Shown piece by piece: positions 1 through 13,241 of a DNA stretch of 64,000 nt (positions are counted from its first letter, which is position 1; each line of letters opens with the position of its first letter). The stretch spans positions 1 through 64,000 of the forward strand of contig NZ_JBBDHC010000006.1 in NCBI RefSeq assembly GCF_037203605.1, read 5' to 3'. The DNA is from Denitratimonas tolerans (GTDB lineage Bacteria; Pseudomonadota; Gammaproteobacteria; Xanthomonadales; Xanthomonadaceae). The notes beneath the pieces were generated by a model. It made no database searches, had not been told where the DNA came from, and saw only the letters and a list, made by a program, of their open reading frames with translations. The position numbers were made by a program, and so were the translations under genes.

Positions 1-266
1 GGGAGCCGCTCATCTTACACCAGTTTCCGGAACCGTCAACACCTGCGCTCCGACCCCCGGCGCGTCCGTTTCGCTGCCCCACAGAGCGGGCAAAACGTCC
101 AAGCGAGCCGGCCATCCTACACCATGTCGCATGGTTGTCAACACATCCGACATCCGCCTCGGCCCCCAGCGCGCCGATGCTGGGCCACACCGGAGTGAAG
201 GCGGCGTTCCAGTGCCCCGCGGACATCGGCTATCTTCGATCACTCCCTGTCCAACTGGTGGATGCC
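1..266. other. Left-edge stretch without a supported gene
   Basis: No open frame here has a recognisable protein pattern or a convincing start. The short frames on both strands look like chance frames of GC-rich DNA. The 3' part must hold the leader of the DUF192 gene that starts at 267, but I see no convincing promoter hexamers. Confidence 0.4.
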
Positions 267-767
267 ATGACGTTCTGGCGCAGCCGACTCTTGACCCTTG
301 CACTTGCCTTGCCCGCTGCCGCAAGCCTGCTGTCGGGCTGCGCAGCAAGCGGTGCGCCCTGGGTGGAACTCAAAGGGCAGCGCTATGGCGTGGAGCTGGC
401 GATGGACGACGAGGCGCGCCAGCGCGGGCTGATGTTTCGCGACCGCATGGATGCCGACCGCGGCATGCTGTTCGTGTTCGAGCGCGAGGAGGCGCAGGCC
501 TTCTGGATGCGCAACACGCGCATACCGCTCGACATCCTCTACTTCGACGGCGCACTGCGGTTTGTCTCGGTGGCGGCGGGTGCGCCGCCCTGCACCACGC
601 AGACCTGCCCGTCGTATCCGAGCCTGGGGCCGGCGCGGTTCGTCCTTGAGCTCAATGCGGGACACGCGCGCCGACTCGGGCTTGTTCCGGGTGACGTGCT
701 GACCCTTGCCCCGGAGATCCGCACGCGCATCCAGCCTCCGCCGCGCGACCCGCCTGTTCCTCGATGA
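267..767 (+). CDS. DUF192 family lipoprotein
   Basis: 166-residue protein of the DUF192 family, small beta-rich proteins of unknown biochemical role that are often exported. Residues 1-25 form a lipoprotein signal ending in the lipobox LSGC, so it is probably anchored in an envelope membrane by a lipidated cysteine. The family signature follows: a region with GVELA and RQRGLMFRDRM, then FWMRNTRIPLDILYFD, then an ending with hydrophobic VLELNAG and GDVL blocks. The ATG at 267 was chosen over an in-frame ATG at 135 because only it places the signal peptide at the N-terminus. It lies 129 bp upstream of hemL on the same strand; a functional link is not evident. Confidence 0.85.
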   Translation: MTFWRSRLLTLALALPAAASLLSGCAASGAPWVELKGQRYGVELAMDDEARQRGLMFRDRMDADRGMLFVFEREEAQAFWMRNTRIPLDILYFDGALRFVSVAAGAPPCTTQTCPSYPSLGPARFVLELNAGHARRLGLVPGDVLTLAPEIRTRIQPPPRDPPVPR

Positions 768-896
768 AGTCCCCGGCGGCGATGGCCGCCCGGGCGTCGC
801 ACTGGCTGCCGATGCGGGGAGCCGCGACAATGGCGGCTCGGGACGCGCGACTGCGCCGCGCTCGATCCACACCCCCACTTCCGCCGGATCCTTGCC

Positions 897-2183
<1,287 letters not shown>

Positions 2184-2408
2184 GGCCGTGACCTCCGATA
2201 GCGCACGACCACAGGTGGCAGCGACAAGAACGCCGAGAGCTTCGTCACTCTGGAGACCTCCGAAAAGGTCCGCTATTGCCACGGGACGCTTTCCCCAAGG
2301 ACTCTTGATCCAGCGCCATTGAATCATTGAAATCAAAGTCGCCGGACTGCTGCCTTCGCGCGAGTGACGCGATGCCGGCGCCTCTGGCATCGCGACCTCC
2401 GGCATGGA

Positions 2409-2991
2409 ATGATGCGGCGACCTCCCCCGGACCCTGCCGTGGACACCACCCTGCTGATCGCCGCTGCCCGTTCTGGCGACAAGATCGCCGAGGCGCGGCT
2501 GTTCGATTCGGTCTATGCCGATCTGCACCGAATGGCGCAGCATCACCTGCTGCGCAGCGGCACCGACATCGCGCACGCGCAGTCGCTGGTGCACGAGGTG
2601 TACCTGCGCATGGCGCGTGGCGACGATGCACCCAACGACCGCCGACACTTCTTCGCGCTGGCCTCGCGCGCGATGCGCCAGATCGTCATCGACCACGTGC
2701 GCAAGCGCGGTGCCGCCAAGCGCGGGGAAGGGGTCGCGCCGCTGTCGCTGGATGACGTGCGCGAACCGGCCCTGACCGCCGTGCTGGCCGGTCAGGATGA
2801 CGAGTTGCTGAGCCTGGACGCTGCGCTGCAGCGTCTGGAGCACTTCGACGAGAGCCTCGCGCGGCTGGTGGAGCTGCATTTCTTCGGTGGCCTGGGCTTT
2901 GTCGAAATGACCACCGTGCTCGATCGGTCCGAGCGTTCCCTCAAGCGCGACTGGCGCAAGGCCAAGGCGTTCCTGTACCGGGATCTGGCCC

Positions 2992-3008
<17 letters not shown>
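2409..3008 (+). CDS. ECF-like RNA polymerase sigma factor (sigma-70 X6 type)
   Basis: About 199 residues from tandem ATGs at 2409/2412; a GTG at 2439 is also possible. Region 2 is seen in LFDSVYADLHRMAQHHL and in HEVYLRMA...RHFFALASRAMRQIVIDHVRKR. Region 4 is a helix-turn-helix near the C-terminus (LHFFGGLGFVEMTTVLDRSERSLKRDWRKAKAFL). This matches the short sigma factors that in Xanthomonadales and Myxococcales are encoded just before Pkn2-like kinases. Its stop overlaps the next kinase gene by 17 bp, which implies translational coupling. Inference: kinase and sigma factor form one signalling module whose target genes are unknown; the secreted proteins just downstream are candidates. Confidence 0.85.
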
Positions 3009-5697
<2,689 letters not shown>

Positions 5698-6001
5698 CAG
5701 GCTGCGCGGGAACACCTGTTTCTCGTGGACAGGCTTGCCATCACACCCGTGCGGGCCCGCTTTCACGCCCCCTATTCCGCGTCATTGCGGGCTTGACCCG
5801 CAATGACGCGACATCAAGCCGCTTGCGCGAAATCAATTGTTCCCACAAGAACGCGGCTTCTGAAAAGCCGGCAGGACAGCCGTTCTTCACAGCAACGCTG
5901 CCCGAAGGGTGCAGCACAGGGTTGCGGCATGAAAAAAACTGGCACGACTTCCGGTGAACCTGCGTTGTTAGCGGCAAGCCCACCTTCCGAAGGATTTAGC
6001 C
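5698..6001. other. Intergenic region with a REP-like hairpin
   Basis: A 304-bp gap between the kinase gene and the beta-helix gene. It contains a perfect hairpin at 5779-5809 (listed separately) and, just before the ATG at 6002, an AAGGA ribosome-binding site at about 5989-5993. I see no gene in it. The 3' half should hold the promoter of the secreted beta-helix protein, but no clear -35/-10 pair stands out. Confidence 0.5.
5779..5809. repeat. Perfect 13-bp inverted repeat (REP-like)
   Basis: The arms GCGTCATTGCGGG and CCCGCAATGACGC are separated by five bases. There is no T-tract on either side, so it looks more like a dispersed extragenic palindrome than an intrinsic terminator. It may still stabilise the 3' end of the kinase transcript that ends 80 bp upstream. 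Confidence 0.7.
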
Positions 6002-8524
6002 ATGTTCGCCGTACGTACTGTTTTGCGCCCTGCCGCGTCATGGTCAGCCACGTTCACTTTGCTGCTGGCCCTGGCTGCACCCGGCGCGATGGCGGCAGAA
6101 CGCTGCGTCAGTACCGTGGCCCAGTTCAATGCGGCGGTGGCCGTGGCCGCCAACGAAGCTGTCGTGATCAAGATGACGGCAGGCACCTGGAACATGACCG
6201 GCAGCATCATCGATGGCAATGGTGGCAGCCCCACGTATCCGGATGTGGAGGAGTCCATCAGCATTCAAGGCGGCTATGGCAGCGGCTGCACCACGCGCAG
6301 CGGAAACCCTGTTGCCACCGTGCTGACCGGCACCAACCTGTTCGTCAGCAACTTCAGGGCCGATGCGCCATTGCGGATCGAGCGATTGACGCTCCGCAAC
6401 CTGAACTCGCTGTACCTGATCAGCGATGAAACCCTCACCCTGGAGCGGGTCTGGCTCGATCACGTCGGACACACCCAACTGGGTGCGAGCCGGGTGATCC
6501 TGCGCAACAGCCTGATCACCCACAGCGGCGGCGTCCATCCAGGCGGTGGCTGGCTCAGCGATTGCGCGGTCGAGATCCGATCCTATGGAATGGAGACGGC
6601 CCGCATAGAACACAGCACCTTTTCCCAGAACAACGGCAGCGGTGCGCTTTGCGTGACCCGTGCCGACGCGGAAGAGACCGATGCCTGGCGCATGTTCGTG
6701 ACCAACAACGTGTTCTGGGACAACACGCGCGACATCCGGCTGCGCAAGCGTGCGTCCGTGCCGAACATCGACGCGCGCCTTTACAACAACATCCTGGGCA
6801 ACGGCGTGGACGCCAATCGACCCTTGGCTGCCGCTCCGATGCAGTCCCAGTACGTCAATCCACAATTCGTGGATCCGGCCACCGATGACTGGCGGCTGGG
6901 CGGCGCATCGCCAGGCATCAACAGCGGGCGCAACGATGTCAATCTGCTCAGCCAGAAGGATTTTGCCGGCAACACGCGCTGGCAAGGCGCAGCCCCGGAT
7001 CGCGGCGCATTCGAATCCGACATCGGCTCCACCGCCACCGTGCTGACGGTCACCAACACCAATGACACCGGCGCGGGATCGCTGCGCCAGGCGCTGATCG
7101 ACGCCAATGCCGCACCCAACGTCAACCGGATCCACTTCAACATTTCCGGTGCCTGCCCGCGCGTCATCACGCTGGCTTCGCTGCTGCCCACCATCGCCGA
7201 GCCAGTTGTCATCGATGGCTATACCCAACCCGGCTCCAGCCGCAACAGTGCCGTGCTCGGCAACAATGCGACACTGTGCGTGGTTCTCAATGGCGCCAAC
7301 CAGATCACCGGCGCCTACGGCCTGAACGTCGCCACCACGGCTTCACCCGACGCCACGGTGAGCATCGAGGGATTGGGGTTTTCAGGCCACTCGATTGCCG
7401 CAGCGCAATTCGCCGGTGGGCGCGACCATCGCCTGGCGGGTTCGCAAGTGGGCGGCACCTTCGGCAGCTACACCGCCCTGCCCAGCGGCACCGGTGTGCG
7501 CGTGGGCGGCAGTACCCAAGGCGTCCGCATCGGCGGGCCGGAGCCGCAAGACCGCAACGTCATCGTGGATGCACTGGGCACGGGCATCAGCATCTCGGGC
7601 TCCGGCAGCACCCAGCCGGGCACGGCCATCGTCGAGAACAACTACATCGGAACCCTCAGCGGCGGCGACCAGCGCGGCAACGAACGCGGCATCCTGATCC
7701 ACGGCCCCGGTCACATCGTGCGTGGCAACGTGATTGCCAACAGCACATTGCACGGCGTCGAAGTAAGTGGCAGCCATGCGGTGGGCAACCGTATCACCGA
7801 CAACCGCATCGGCATCCCGGCATTGTGTGCAGGCACATGCGCCAATCGCGGCAACGGCGGGCATGGCGTGCGTATCGCCAACGCATCCAGCGCCACCCAG
7901 GTGGATGCCAACCGCATTGGCTTCAGCGGCAATGACGGCGTGGCGGTGATTGCCTCGGCCTTCAACACCATCCGGCGCAACCGCTTCCACGACAACGCCG
8001 GCATCGGCATCGACCTGGGCGACGATGGCATCGGCTTCTTCGATGACAACAATTCCGATCCGCCCGCCAGCGCCGCCAACGGCAACCAGAACAAGCCCAG
8101 CATTACCCTGGTGGAAGGCAGCGGTGACACCGCACAGGCCAGCGGCGCGCTGGCCTCGTCCAACGGCTGGTACCGGATCGACTTCTACGCCGTGCCGCAG
8201 TGCAACCCCGTGGTGATCGGAAGCATACCGATGGGCTTCTGGGGCCAGGGCGAGGATTGGCTGGGCTCGACCTTCGCCCAGATCGTGAACGGCTGGGACG
8301 GCGTGGGCGACGGCTCGACGACCTACACGAACGCGGCGCTGACCGCGCCAGCCGGCAGCACCGGCTACTTCAACACCCCGCGCTGGGTCACCGCCACGGC
8401 CACGCGCCTGCTCGGCGACCCGGGCGGCACGTTCTTCTGGCATCGCGGCACCTCCGAGTTCAGCCGCTGCAGAAGCTCCATCCTCGGCGGAGACATCTTC
8501 AGCGACGGATTCGAGATGCCGTGA
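6002..8524 (+). CDS. Secreted right-handed beta-helix protein with C-terminal IFSDGFE motif
   Basis: 840 residues with a Sec signal peptide (about 1-31, ending AMAAE). The body is rich in short N/G/I repeats of the pectate-lyase-like right-handed beta-helix type (e.g. VIENNYIGT, GNRITDNRIG, VDANRIGFSGNDGVAV, IRRNRFHDNAGIGIDLG). A module at about 345-400 resembles the segment common in choice-of-anchor proteins (LTVTNTNDTGAGSLRQALIDANA). It ends in CRSSILGGDIFSDGFEMP. The IFSDGFE ending recurs in an unrelated protein at 28665. No catalytic residues can be assigned. It probably acts at the cell surface or outside, with adhesion or polysaccharide binding as possibilities. An AAGGA site precedes the ATG. 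Confidence 0.82.
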   Translation: MFAVRTVLRPAASWSATFTLLLALAAPGAMAAERCVSTVAQFNAAVAVAANEAVVIKMTAGTWNMTGSIIDGNGGSPTYPDVEESISIQGGYGSGCTTRSGNPVATVLTGTNLFVSNFRADAPLRIERLTLRNLNSLYLISDETLTLERVWLDHVGHTQLGASRVILRNSLITHSGGVHPGGGWLSDCAVEIRSYGMETARIEHSTFSQNNGSGALCVTRADAEETDAWRMFVTNNVFWDNTRDIRLRKRASVPNIDARLYNNILGNGVDANRPLAAAPMQSQYVNPQFVDPATDDWRLGGASPGINSGRNDVNLLSQKDFAGNTRWQGAAPDRGAFESDIGSTATVLTVTNTNDTGAGSLRQALIDANAAPNVNRIHFNISGACPRVITLASLLPTIAEPVVIDGYTQPGSSRNSAVLGNNATLCVVLNGANQITGAYGLNVATTASPDATVSIEGLGFSGHSIAAAQFAGGRDHRLAGSQVGGTFGSYTALPSGTGVRVGGSTQGVRIGGPEPQDRNVIVDALGTGISISGSGSTQPGTAIVENNYIGTLSGGDQRGNERGILIHGPGHIVRGNVIANSTLHGVEVSGSHAVGNRITDNRIGIPALCAGTCANRGNGGHGVRIANASSATQVDANRIGFSGNDGVAVIASAFNTIRRNRFHDNAGIGIDLGDDGIGFFDDNNSDPPASAANGNQNKPSITLVEGSGDTAQASGALASSNGWYRIDFYAVPQCNPVVIGSIPMGFWGQGEDWLGSTFAQIVNGWDGVGDGSTTYTNAALTAPAGSTGYFNTPRWVTATATRLLGDPGGTFFWHRGTSEFSRCRSSILGGDIFSDGFEMP

Positions 8525-8568
8525 GTTCGACAGCGCAGCGTTTTCCGCCCCATTCGAAGGAATCCCCC

Positions 8569-9672
8569 ATGCCCCTCCTGATCCAGCGTTTTCTCGCGAC
8601 CCTCTGCCTTGCGCTCGCGCCGTTCGCCGGCACCCTGGCCGCACCCTTCGCCTACCTCGCCGAAGGTCCGGACGGCGACACCGTGCGGGTGCTGGACACC
8701 GCTACCCACGCGGTGGTGGCAAGCATCCCGATGGCCGCGGGCTCCTCGCCCTGGGGAGTGGCCGTCAGCCGCGACCAGGCGCGCGCCTACGTCACCCTCG
8801 CCGGCGGCGCGGCGCTGGCCGTGTTCGATACCAACGCCCATGTCCAGATCGGCAGCGTGCCGGTCGGAGCGGCACCGTTCTCGGTGGCGGCAAGCGACGA
8901 CGGAACGCGCGTGTATGTGCCAAGCCTCATGGACAGCACTCTCGCCATCATCGACACCGCCAGCCTCACCGTGCTCGCCAGCGTGTCCCTGGGCGCGGGC
9001 AGCGCGCCGTTCGGCGTGGCTGTGAACCCGGCTGGCGACCGGGTCTACGTCGCCAATACTGGCAACAACACCGTTTCCATCGTCGATGCCACCACCCACG
9101 TCCTCATCGCCACCGTGCCGGTGGGCAACGATCCGCGCGGCGTGGCGGTTCATCCGAACGGCTCCCGCGTCTATGTGACCAACCGCATGGGCGACACGGT
9201 ATCGGTGCTCGATGCCGGCACGCAGACCGTCATCGCGACCATTCCGGTCGGCCTCCACCCCAACAGTGTGGCCTTCAGCAACCAGGGCGCGCGCGCCTAT
9301 GTGACCAACCAGTTCGGCGCGAGCATTTCGGTGATCGACACCACCAGCCATGCCGTGATCGCCACCGTGCCCACAGGTGCGGGCGAACCGTATGGCATTG
9401 CCATCACGCCGGACGATGCGCGCCTCTATGTGGCAGACATCAGCGCCGACCGGGTTTGGGCCATCGACGCCACCACCCACGCCATCACCGCCACCCTGCC
9501 CATCCGCGCCTTCGCCACCTACGGTCGATTCATCGCACCCGGTGCGGGCGGCGGGCCGCCCGTCGTCACGCCGCGCGCGATCACGACGGTGCCGACCAAT
9601 GCCACCTGGGCACTGATCGCACTGGCGCTGATGCTGGCGTGGATAGCCGCGGTGCGCGGCACCCCGCGGTGA
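8569..9672 (+). CDS. YVTN-type beta-propeller protein with IPTL-CTERM-like tail
   Basis: 367 residues. A signal peptide (1-25) is followed by about seven blades of 42 residues with recurring RVYV-N---TVSVLD and VIATIPVG motifs, the YVTN/Lvb repeat family that forms a seven-bladed propeller. The last 30 residues read VPTNATWALIALALMLAW followed by basic residues, matching the layout of the IPTL-CTERM sorting signal (short PT motif, hydrophobic helix, Arg-rich end). The start at 8569 has a GAAGGA site 7 bp upstream and gives an exported protein; the frame continues further upstream without a plausible signal. It lies 44 bp after the beta-helix gene and is likely co-transcribed. Function unknown; likely surface-attached. 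Confidence 0.88.
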   Translation: MPLLIQRFLATLCLALAPFAGTLAAPFAYLAEGPDGDTVRVLDTATHAVVASIPMAAGSSPWGVAVSRDQARAYVTLAGGAALAVFDTNAHVQIGSVPVGAAPFSVAASDDGTRVYVPSLMDSTLAIIDTASLTVLASVSLGAGSAPFGVAVNPAGDRVYVANTGNNTVSIVDATTHVLIATVPVGNDPRGVAVHPNGSRVYVTNRMGDTVSVLDAGTQTVIATIPVGLHPNSVAFSNQGARAYVTNQFGASISVIDTTSHAVIATVPTGAGEPYGIAITPDDARLYVADISADRVWAIDATTHAITATLPIRAFATYGRFIAPGAGGGPPVVTPRAITTVPTNATWALIALALMLAWIAAVRGTPR

Positions 9673-9825
9673 ACGGCGCGGCGGCCTGAGCGCCGGGGCG
9701 GTTCGGCGCGGGCCTCCGGGGGATCGTGTGCAGGTGGAAGCCGCGCGGGCGAGCCTATCTTGCGGCTGCACGCAGAAGCCGCTGGGCACCCGCCTGCGTG
9801 GGCGCGACGAGCGCCGCTTCGCGAA

Positions 9826-11106
9826 CTAGAGCGCTCCCAGGAAGTCGAGCGTGGCCTGCAGCATCGCGCGCAGGCCCACGTCGAGGGCACCTTCGTCGGG
9901 GGCGTAGAAGGGCGAGTGGTTCATCGGCATGGTGGCCGGATCCTTGTCCGCGGCGGTGCTGCCCACGAAGAAGTACAGCCCGCGCGAGGCGTTGGCGAAG
10001 TGGGAAAAATCCTCCGCCGCCGTGACCGGCGATATCTCGACGACTTTCCCCGCCCCGGTCGCCCGTTCGAGCGAGGGCAGGAGCTGGCGATACAGAACGG
10101 CATCGTTGATCAGCGCCGGGGCGTTGTTGACGACCTCCAGCGAGGCGCTGGCACCCGAAGCGCCGGCGAAGTGCTCGGCAGTGCTGCGGAAGCGCGCGAT
10201 GACGTCCTCGCGCAGCGCCGGATCGAAGGTCCGCAGCGTGCCGACGAGGGTCGCCTCATCGGGAATGATGTTGAAGCGCACCCCGGCCTGGAACTGGCCG
10301 GCGGTCAGCACCACCGGCGAGCGGGTGATGTCCACCTGGCGGGCGATGATCGACTGGGTGCCCAGCAGGATCTGCGCCGCGACGGTGATCGGGTCAACCC
10401 CGGCCCAGGGCTGCGAACCGTGGGTCTGCTTGCCCTTCACGGTCAGCGTCCACTCGTCGGCGCTGGCCATCATGCCGCCGCTGCGCACGCCGATCTGTCC
10501 GACGTGCAATCCGGCCCAGACGTGCAGGCCGAGCACGGCGTCCGGTTTGAATTCTTCGAAGATCTTCTGCTCCAGCATCAGCTCGGCACCGGCGATCTCG
10601 CCCGCCACCGGCGGGCCTTCCTCGGCCGGCTGGAACACGAACATCACCTCACCGGGCAACTCGTCCTTCCGCGCCACCAGGGCATCGGCCACGCCCATCA
10701 GGATCGCCACGTGCATGTCGTGGCCGCAGGCGTGCATCACCCCGACCGGCTGTCCGCGGTATTCACCGCGGACAGTGGAAGCGAACGGCAGGCCGGTCCG
10801 TTCGGTCACGGGCAAGGCATCCATGTCGGCGCGCAGCGCGATGCGCGGGCCGGGCCTTGCGCCCTTCAGCACGGCGGTCACGCCGGTGTGGGCGATGCCG
10901 GTTTTCGGGGTCAGGCCGAGCGCACGCAGGTGGTCGGCCACTTTCTGCGCGGTGCGGGTTTCGTCGTTGCCCAGCTCCGGGTGTTGATGCAGATCGCGAC
11001 GCCATTCGATGACCTGGTCGCGCAATGTCGCGTCCACGGAAACCGGGGGTTCGGCGCTGACAGCGGTAGCGAGCAGCAGCAGGAACAAGGTGAGAAATCG
11101 AGACAT
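9826..11106 (-). CDS. Secreted M20 family amidohydrolase/carboxypeptidase
   Basis: 426 residues with an N-terminal signal (SRFLTLFLLLLATAVSA). The M20D amidohydrolase pattern is clear: WRRDLHQHPELG, LRADMDALPV, MHACGHDMHVAILMG (metal ligands), FVFQPAEEG, GLHVW, and MNHSPFYAPDEGAL near the C-terminus. Relatives hydrolyse N-acyl amino acids, hippurate or indole-acetyl amino acids; the substrate here is unknown. The ATG at 11106 follows a GGAG site. It sits 58 bp downstream of the argD-type gene on the same strand, with a palindrome between them. Confidence 0.92.
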   Translation of the reverse strand: MSRFLTLFLLLLATAVSAEPPVSVDATLRDQVIEWRRDLHQHPELGNDETRTAQKVADHLRALGLTPKTGIAHTGVTAVLKGARPGPRIALRADMDALPVTERTGLPFASTVRGEYRGQPVGVMHACGHDMHVAILMGVADALVARKDELPGEVMFVFQPAEEGPPVAGEIAGAELMLEQKIFEEFKPDAVLGLHVWAGLHVGQIGVRSGGMMASADEWTLTVKGKQTHGSQPWAGVDPITVAAQILLGTQSIIARQVDITRSPVVLTAGQFQAGVRFNIIPDEATLVGTLRTFDPALREDVIARFRSTAEHFAGASGASASLEVVNNAPALINDAVLYRQLLPSLERATGAGKVVEISPVTAAEDFSHFANASRGLYFFVGSTAADKDPATMPMNHSPFYAPDEGALDVGLRAMLQATLDFLGAL

Positions 11107-11132
11107 GGCGATACTCCGGAAAAATAGAGTCT

Positions 11133-11156
11133 CTCTCCCCCGCGAGCGGGGGAGAG
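11133..11156 (-). terminator. Perfect 11-bp palindrome between aminotransferase and amidohydrolase genes
   Basis: The arms CTCTCCCCCGC and GCGGGGGAGAG are separated by two bases. On the minus strand the stem is followed seven bases later by a run of five T. It could attenuate read-through from the upstream argD-type gene. The same CTCTCCCCC...GGGGGAGAG shape is common as a dispersed repeat in xanthomonads, so its primary nature may be that of a REP element. Confidence 0.5.
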
Positions 11157-11164
11157 GGAGCATC

Positions 11165-12385
11165 TCATGTTCGCCATGCAGCGAGTGCCGCATCCAGTCG
11201 TGCCAAACCTTCAGCCACATCCTCGGCACCGATGTTCAGCGCCGGCACCAGGCGCAGCACGTCCGGCCCGGCCTGGAGCAGCAGCAAGCCCGCGTTGGCG
11301 GCATGATCGAGAACCTCCGCCGCGCGCCCGGAATGTTCCGGGCGCAGCACGGCGCCGAGCATCAGCCCGCGACCGCGGACTTCGGCAAACACCTGATGCT
11401 TTTCGTCCAGCGCATGCAGGCCATCGCGCAGCGCCTGCGCCTGCGCTTCGACGTTGTCCAGCAGCTCCGGCGCGGACAGCTTGCGCAGCGCCGCCCGAGC
11501 CACCGCGGCGGCCAGCGGATTGCCGCCGAACGTGGTGCCGTGGCTGCCGAAATCCAGCGTCTGGGCGGCGGCATCTGCCACCAGCAGTGCGCCGATCGGA
11601 AAGCCGCAGCCCAGCCCCTTGGCCAGGGTCATCACATCGGGCGCAACACCGTCCCATTGGTGCGCCCAGAGTTTGCCGCTGCGGCCCACGCCGGTCTGGA
11701 TTTCGTCGAAGATCAGCAGTGCGCCCATCTCGTCGCAGCGCGCACGCAGGTGGGCAAGGAATCCGGGCGCGGCAGGCACCACGCCGCCCTCGCCCTGCAC
11801 CGGCTCCACGATCACGGCGGCCACGTCGTCGCCGAACGCGGCGTCAAAGCCGGCGACATCGTTGAACGGCGCGTAGCGGAACCCGCCCGGCAGCGGCTCG
11901 AAGCCGTGCTGGTATTTCGGCTGGGCCGTCGCCGTGACGGTCGCCAGCGTGCGCCCGTGGAAGGATCCCTCGAAGCTCAGGATGACGCGCCGCTCCGGAC
12001 CGCGCCCGGCACGGGCGGCAAACCGGCGCGCCAGCTTGATCGCCGCCTCGTTGGCTTCCGCGCCCGAATTGCAGAAGAACACGCGCGAGGCAAAGCCGCT
12101 GGCGGCGATCAGCTCCTCGGCCAGGCGCAGCGGCGGCTCGGTGAGGAAGGCGTTGCTGGTGTGCCAGAGCTTTTGCGCCTGCGCGTGCAGGGCCGCGAGC
12201 AGGTCCGGGTCGCCGTGGCCCAGGGCGCTGACCGCGATGCCGGCGGAAAAGTCCACGTAGTCGCGGCCTTCGATGTCCCACACCCGCGCGCCGAGTCCGC
12301 GATCGAGCACCAGGGCGCGCGGGCGGTAGGTGGGCACGAGATGGCGGGCGGCGCTTTCGACCAGCGCGAGGGTTCGGTTGGACAT
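11165..12385 (-). CDS. argD: Class III aminotransferase, acetylornithine aminotransferase type
   Basis: 406 residues, the usual ArgD length. It is a cytosolic PLP enzyme that in this family transaminates N-acetylornithine or succinyl-ornithine with 2-oxoglutarate. Visible signatures are VWDIEGRDYVDFSAGIAV, LGHGDPDLL, FFCNSGAEANEAAIKLAR, LIFDEIQTGVGRSG, and MTLAKGLGCGFPIGA with the PLP lysine near residue 256, then HGTTFGGNPLA. The ATG at 12385 is preferred over an upstream in-frame ATG (12412) because the homologous region starts there. No other arginine genes are adjacent. A related omega-aminotransferase specificity cannot be excluded. Confidence 0.85.
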   Translation of the reverse strand: MSNRTLALVESAARHLVPTYRPRALVLDRGLGARVWDIEGRDYVDFSAGIAVSALGHGDPDLLAALHAQAQKLWHTSNAFLTEPPLRLAEELIAASGFASRVFFCNSGAEANEAAIKLARRFAARAGRGPERRVILSFEGSFHGRTLATVTATAQPKYQHGFEPLPGGFRYAPFNDVAGFDAAFGDDVAAVIVEPVQGEGGVVPAAPGFLAHLRARCDEMGALLIFDEIQTGVGRSGKLWAHQWDGVAPDVMTLAKGLGCGFPIGALLVADAAAQTLDFGSHGTTFGGNPLAAAVARAALRKLSAPELLDNVEAQAQALRDGLHALDEKHQVFAEVRGRGLMLGAVLRPEHSGRAAEVLDHAANAGLLLLQAGPDVLRLVPALNIGAEDVAEGLARLDAALAAWRT

Positions 12386-12455
12386 GGCGGACTCGCGGCG
12401 CAAAGCCGCCATTGTAGGCCGCTGCGCACCCGGTCGCGCCGACGCGCAGGCCCGC

Positions 12456-13241
12456 TCAGATGGGCTGCATCGGAATTTCCGCCAGTCGCGCCCGCAGCGC
12501 CGCGATGCGCGCCGCGTCCACCGGGATCGATACCTCGTCGATGCGCGAAACCGGCCAGATGCCGCCCGAGTGGCAGCAGAACGCGCCGTCGAATCCGCGC
12601 GCGTCTTCCGGGGAAATTTCGCGCACCTGCGCGCGCGGGTCGGACTGCATCAACAGGTGCCGGGTGATGCCGTCGAGCTGCGGTGCCTGGGTCCATACCA
12701 GCGTCTCGCCGGAAAAAAAGCCGAGCGAGCAGGTCGCCCCTTCCGACAGGAAGCCCGCGCGGGTGCGCAGCACCGCGTCGTCGAAGCCCTGCATCCGCGC
12801 CTGGCGACGCAGGTGGAAGAGCTCGAAACCGCCCAGATGCTTGAACCGCGGCAGGTAGCGCTCGTGGACGAAGGATCGCAGGCGTACCGCCTTCTCCGGC
12901 TCCGGAGCCGGCGGATCGACAAGGATCAGGGTGCGGATGCGCGCCGGCCCGGACATGCCGCGCGCATTCCAGTTGCCCGCCACGACGCTGATCCGCACCG
13001 AAGCGTCCGGCGTTGCGGCCAGCGCCGCGCGCAGGTCGCCGCGCAGCGCTTCGATATCCAGCCGCCCGTCGAACAGGGCGCGGGTGGCGCGCTGCAGGCG
13101 GATCAGGTGCAAATCCAGCCCGCGCACCACGCCTTGGCGCACCTGCATCGTGGTGAAGTGGCCATAGCCGGTGCGCGTGAATCCGGCCAGGGCCTCGACT
13201 TCGGCCGGCGCGCCGTCGATGAAGACGCGGGTCGTGCTCAC
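12456..13241 (-). CDS. Class IV PLP aminotransferase/lyase (PabC/IlvE-like)
   Basis: 261 residues of fold-type IV PLP enzyme, the family of branched-chain aminotransferase, D-amino-acid aminotransferase and aminodeoxychorismate lyase. Visible are GYGHFTTMQVRQG near the N-terminus, a lysine in RFKHLGGFE that fits the PLP lysine, and GFLSEGATCSLGFF, which matches the conserved SEG-S loop. The start is GTG and overlaps the stop of the upstream glyoxalase gene as GTGA, implying translational coupling. Substrate unknown; PabC-like lyase activity is the most likely guess from length. Confidence 0.78.
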   Translation of the reverse strand: MSTTRVFIDGAPAEVEALAGFTRTGYGHFTTMQVRQGVVRGLDLHLIRLQRATRALFDGRLDIEALRGDLRAALAATPDASVRISVVAGNWNARGMSGPARIRTLILVDPPAPEPEKAVRLRSFVHERYLPRFKHLGGFELFHLRRQARMQGFDDAVLRTRAGFLSEGATCSLGFFSGETLVWTQAPQLDGITRHLLMQSDPRAQVREISPEDARGFDGAFCCHSGGIWPVSRIDEVSIPVDAARIAALRARLAEIPMQPI

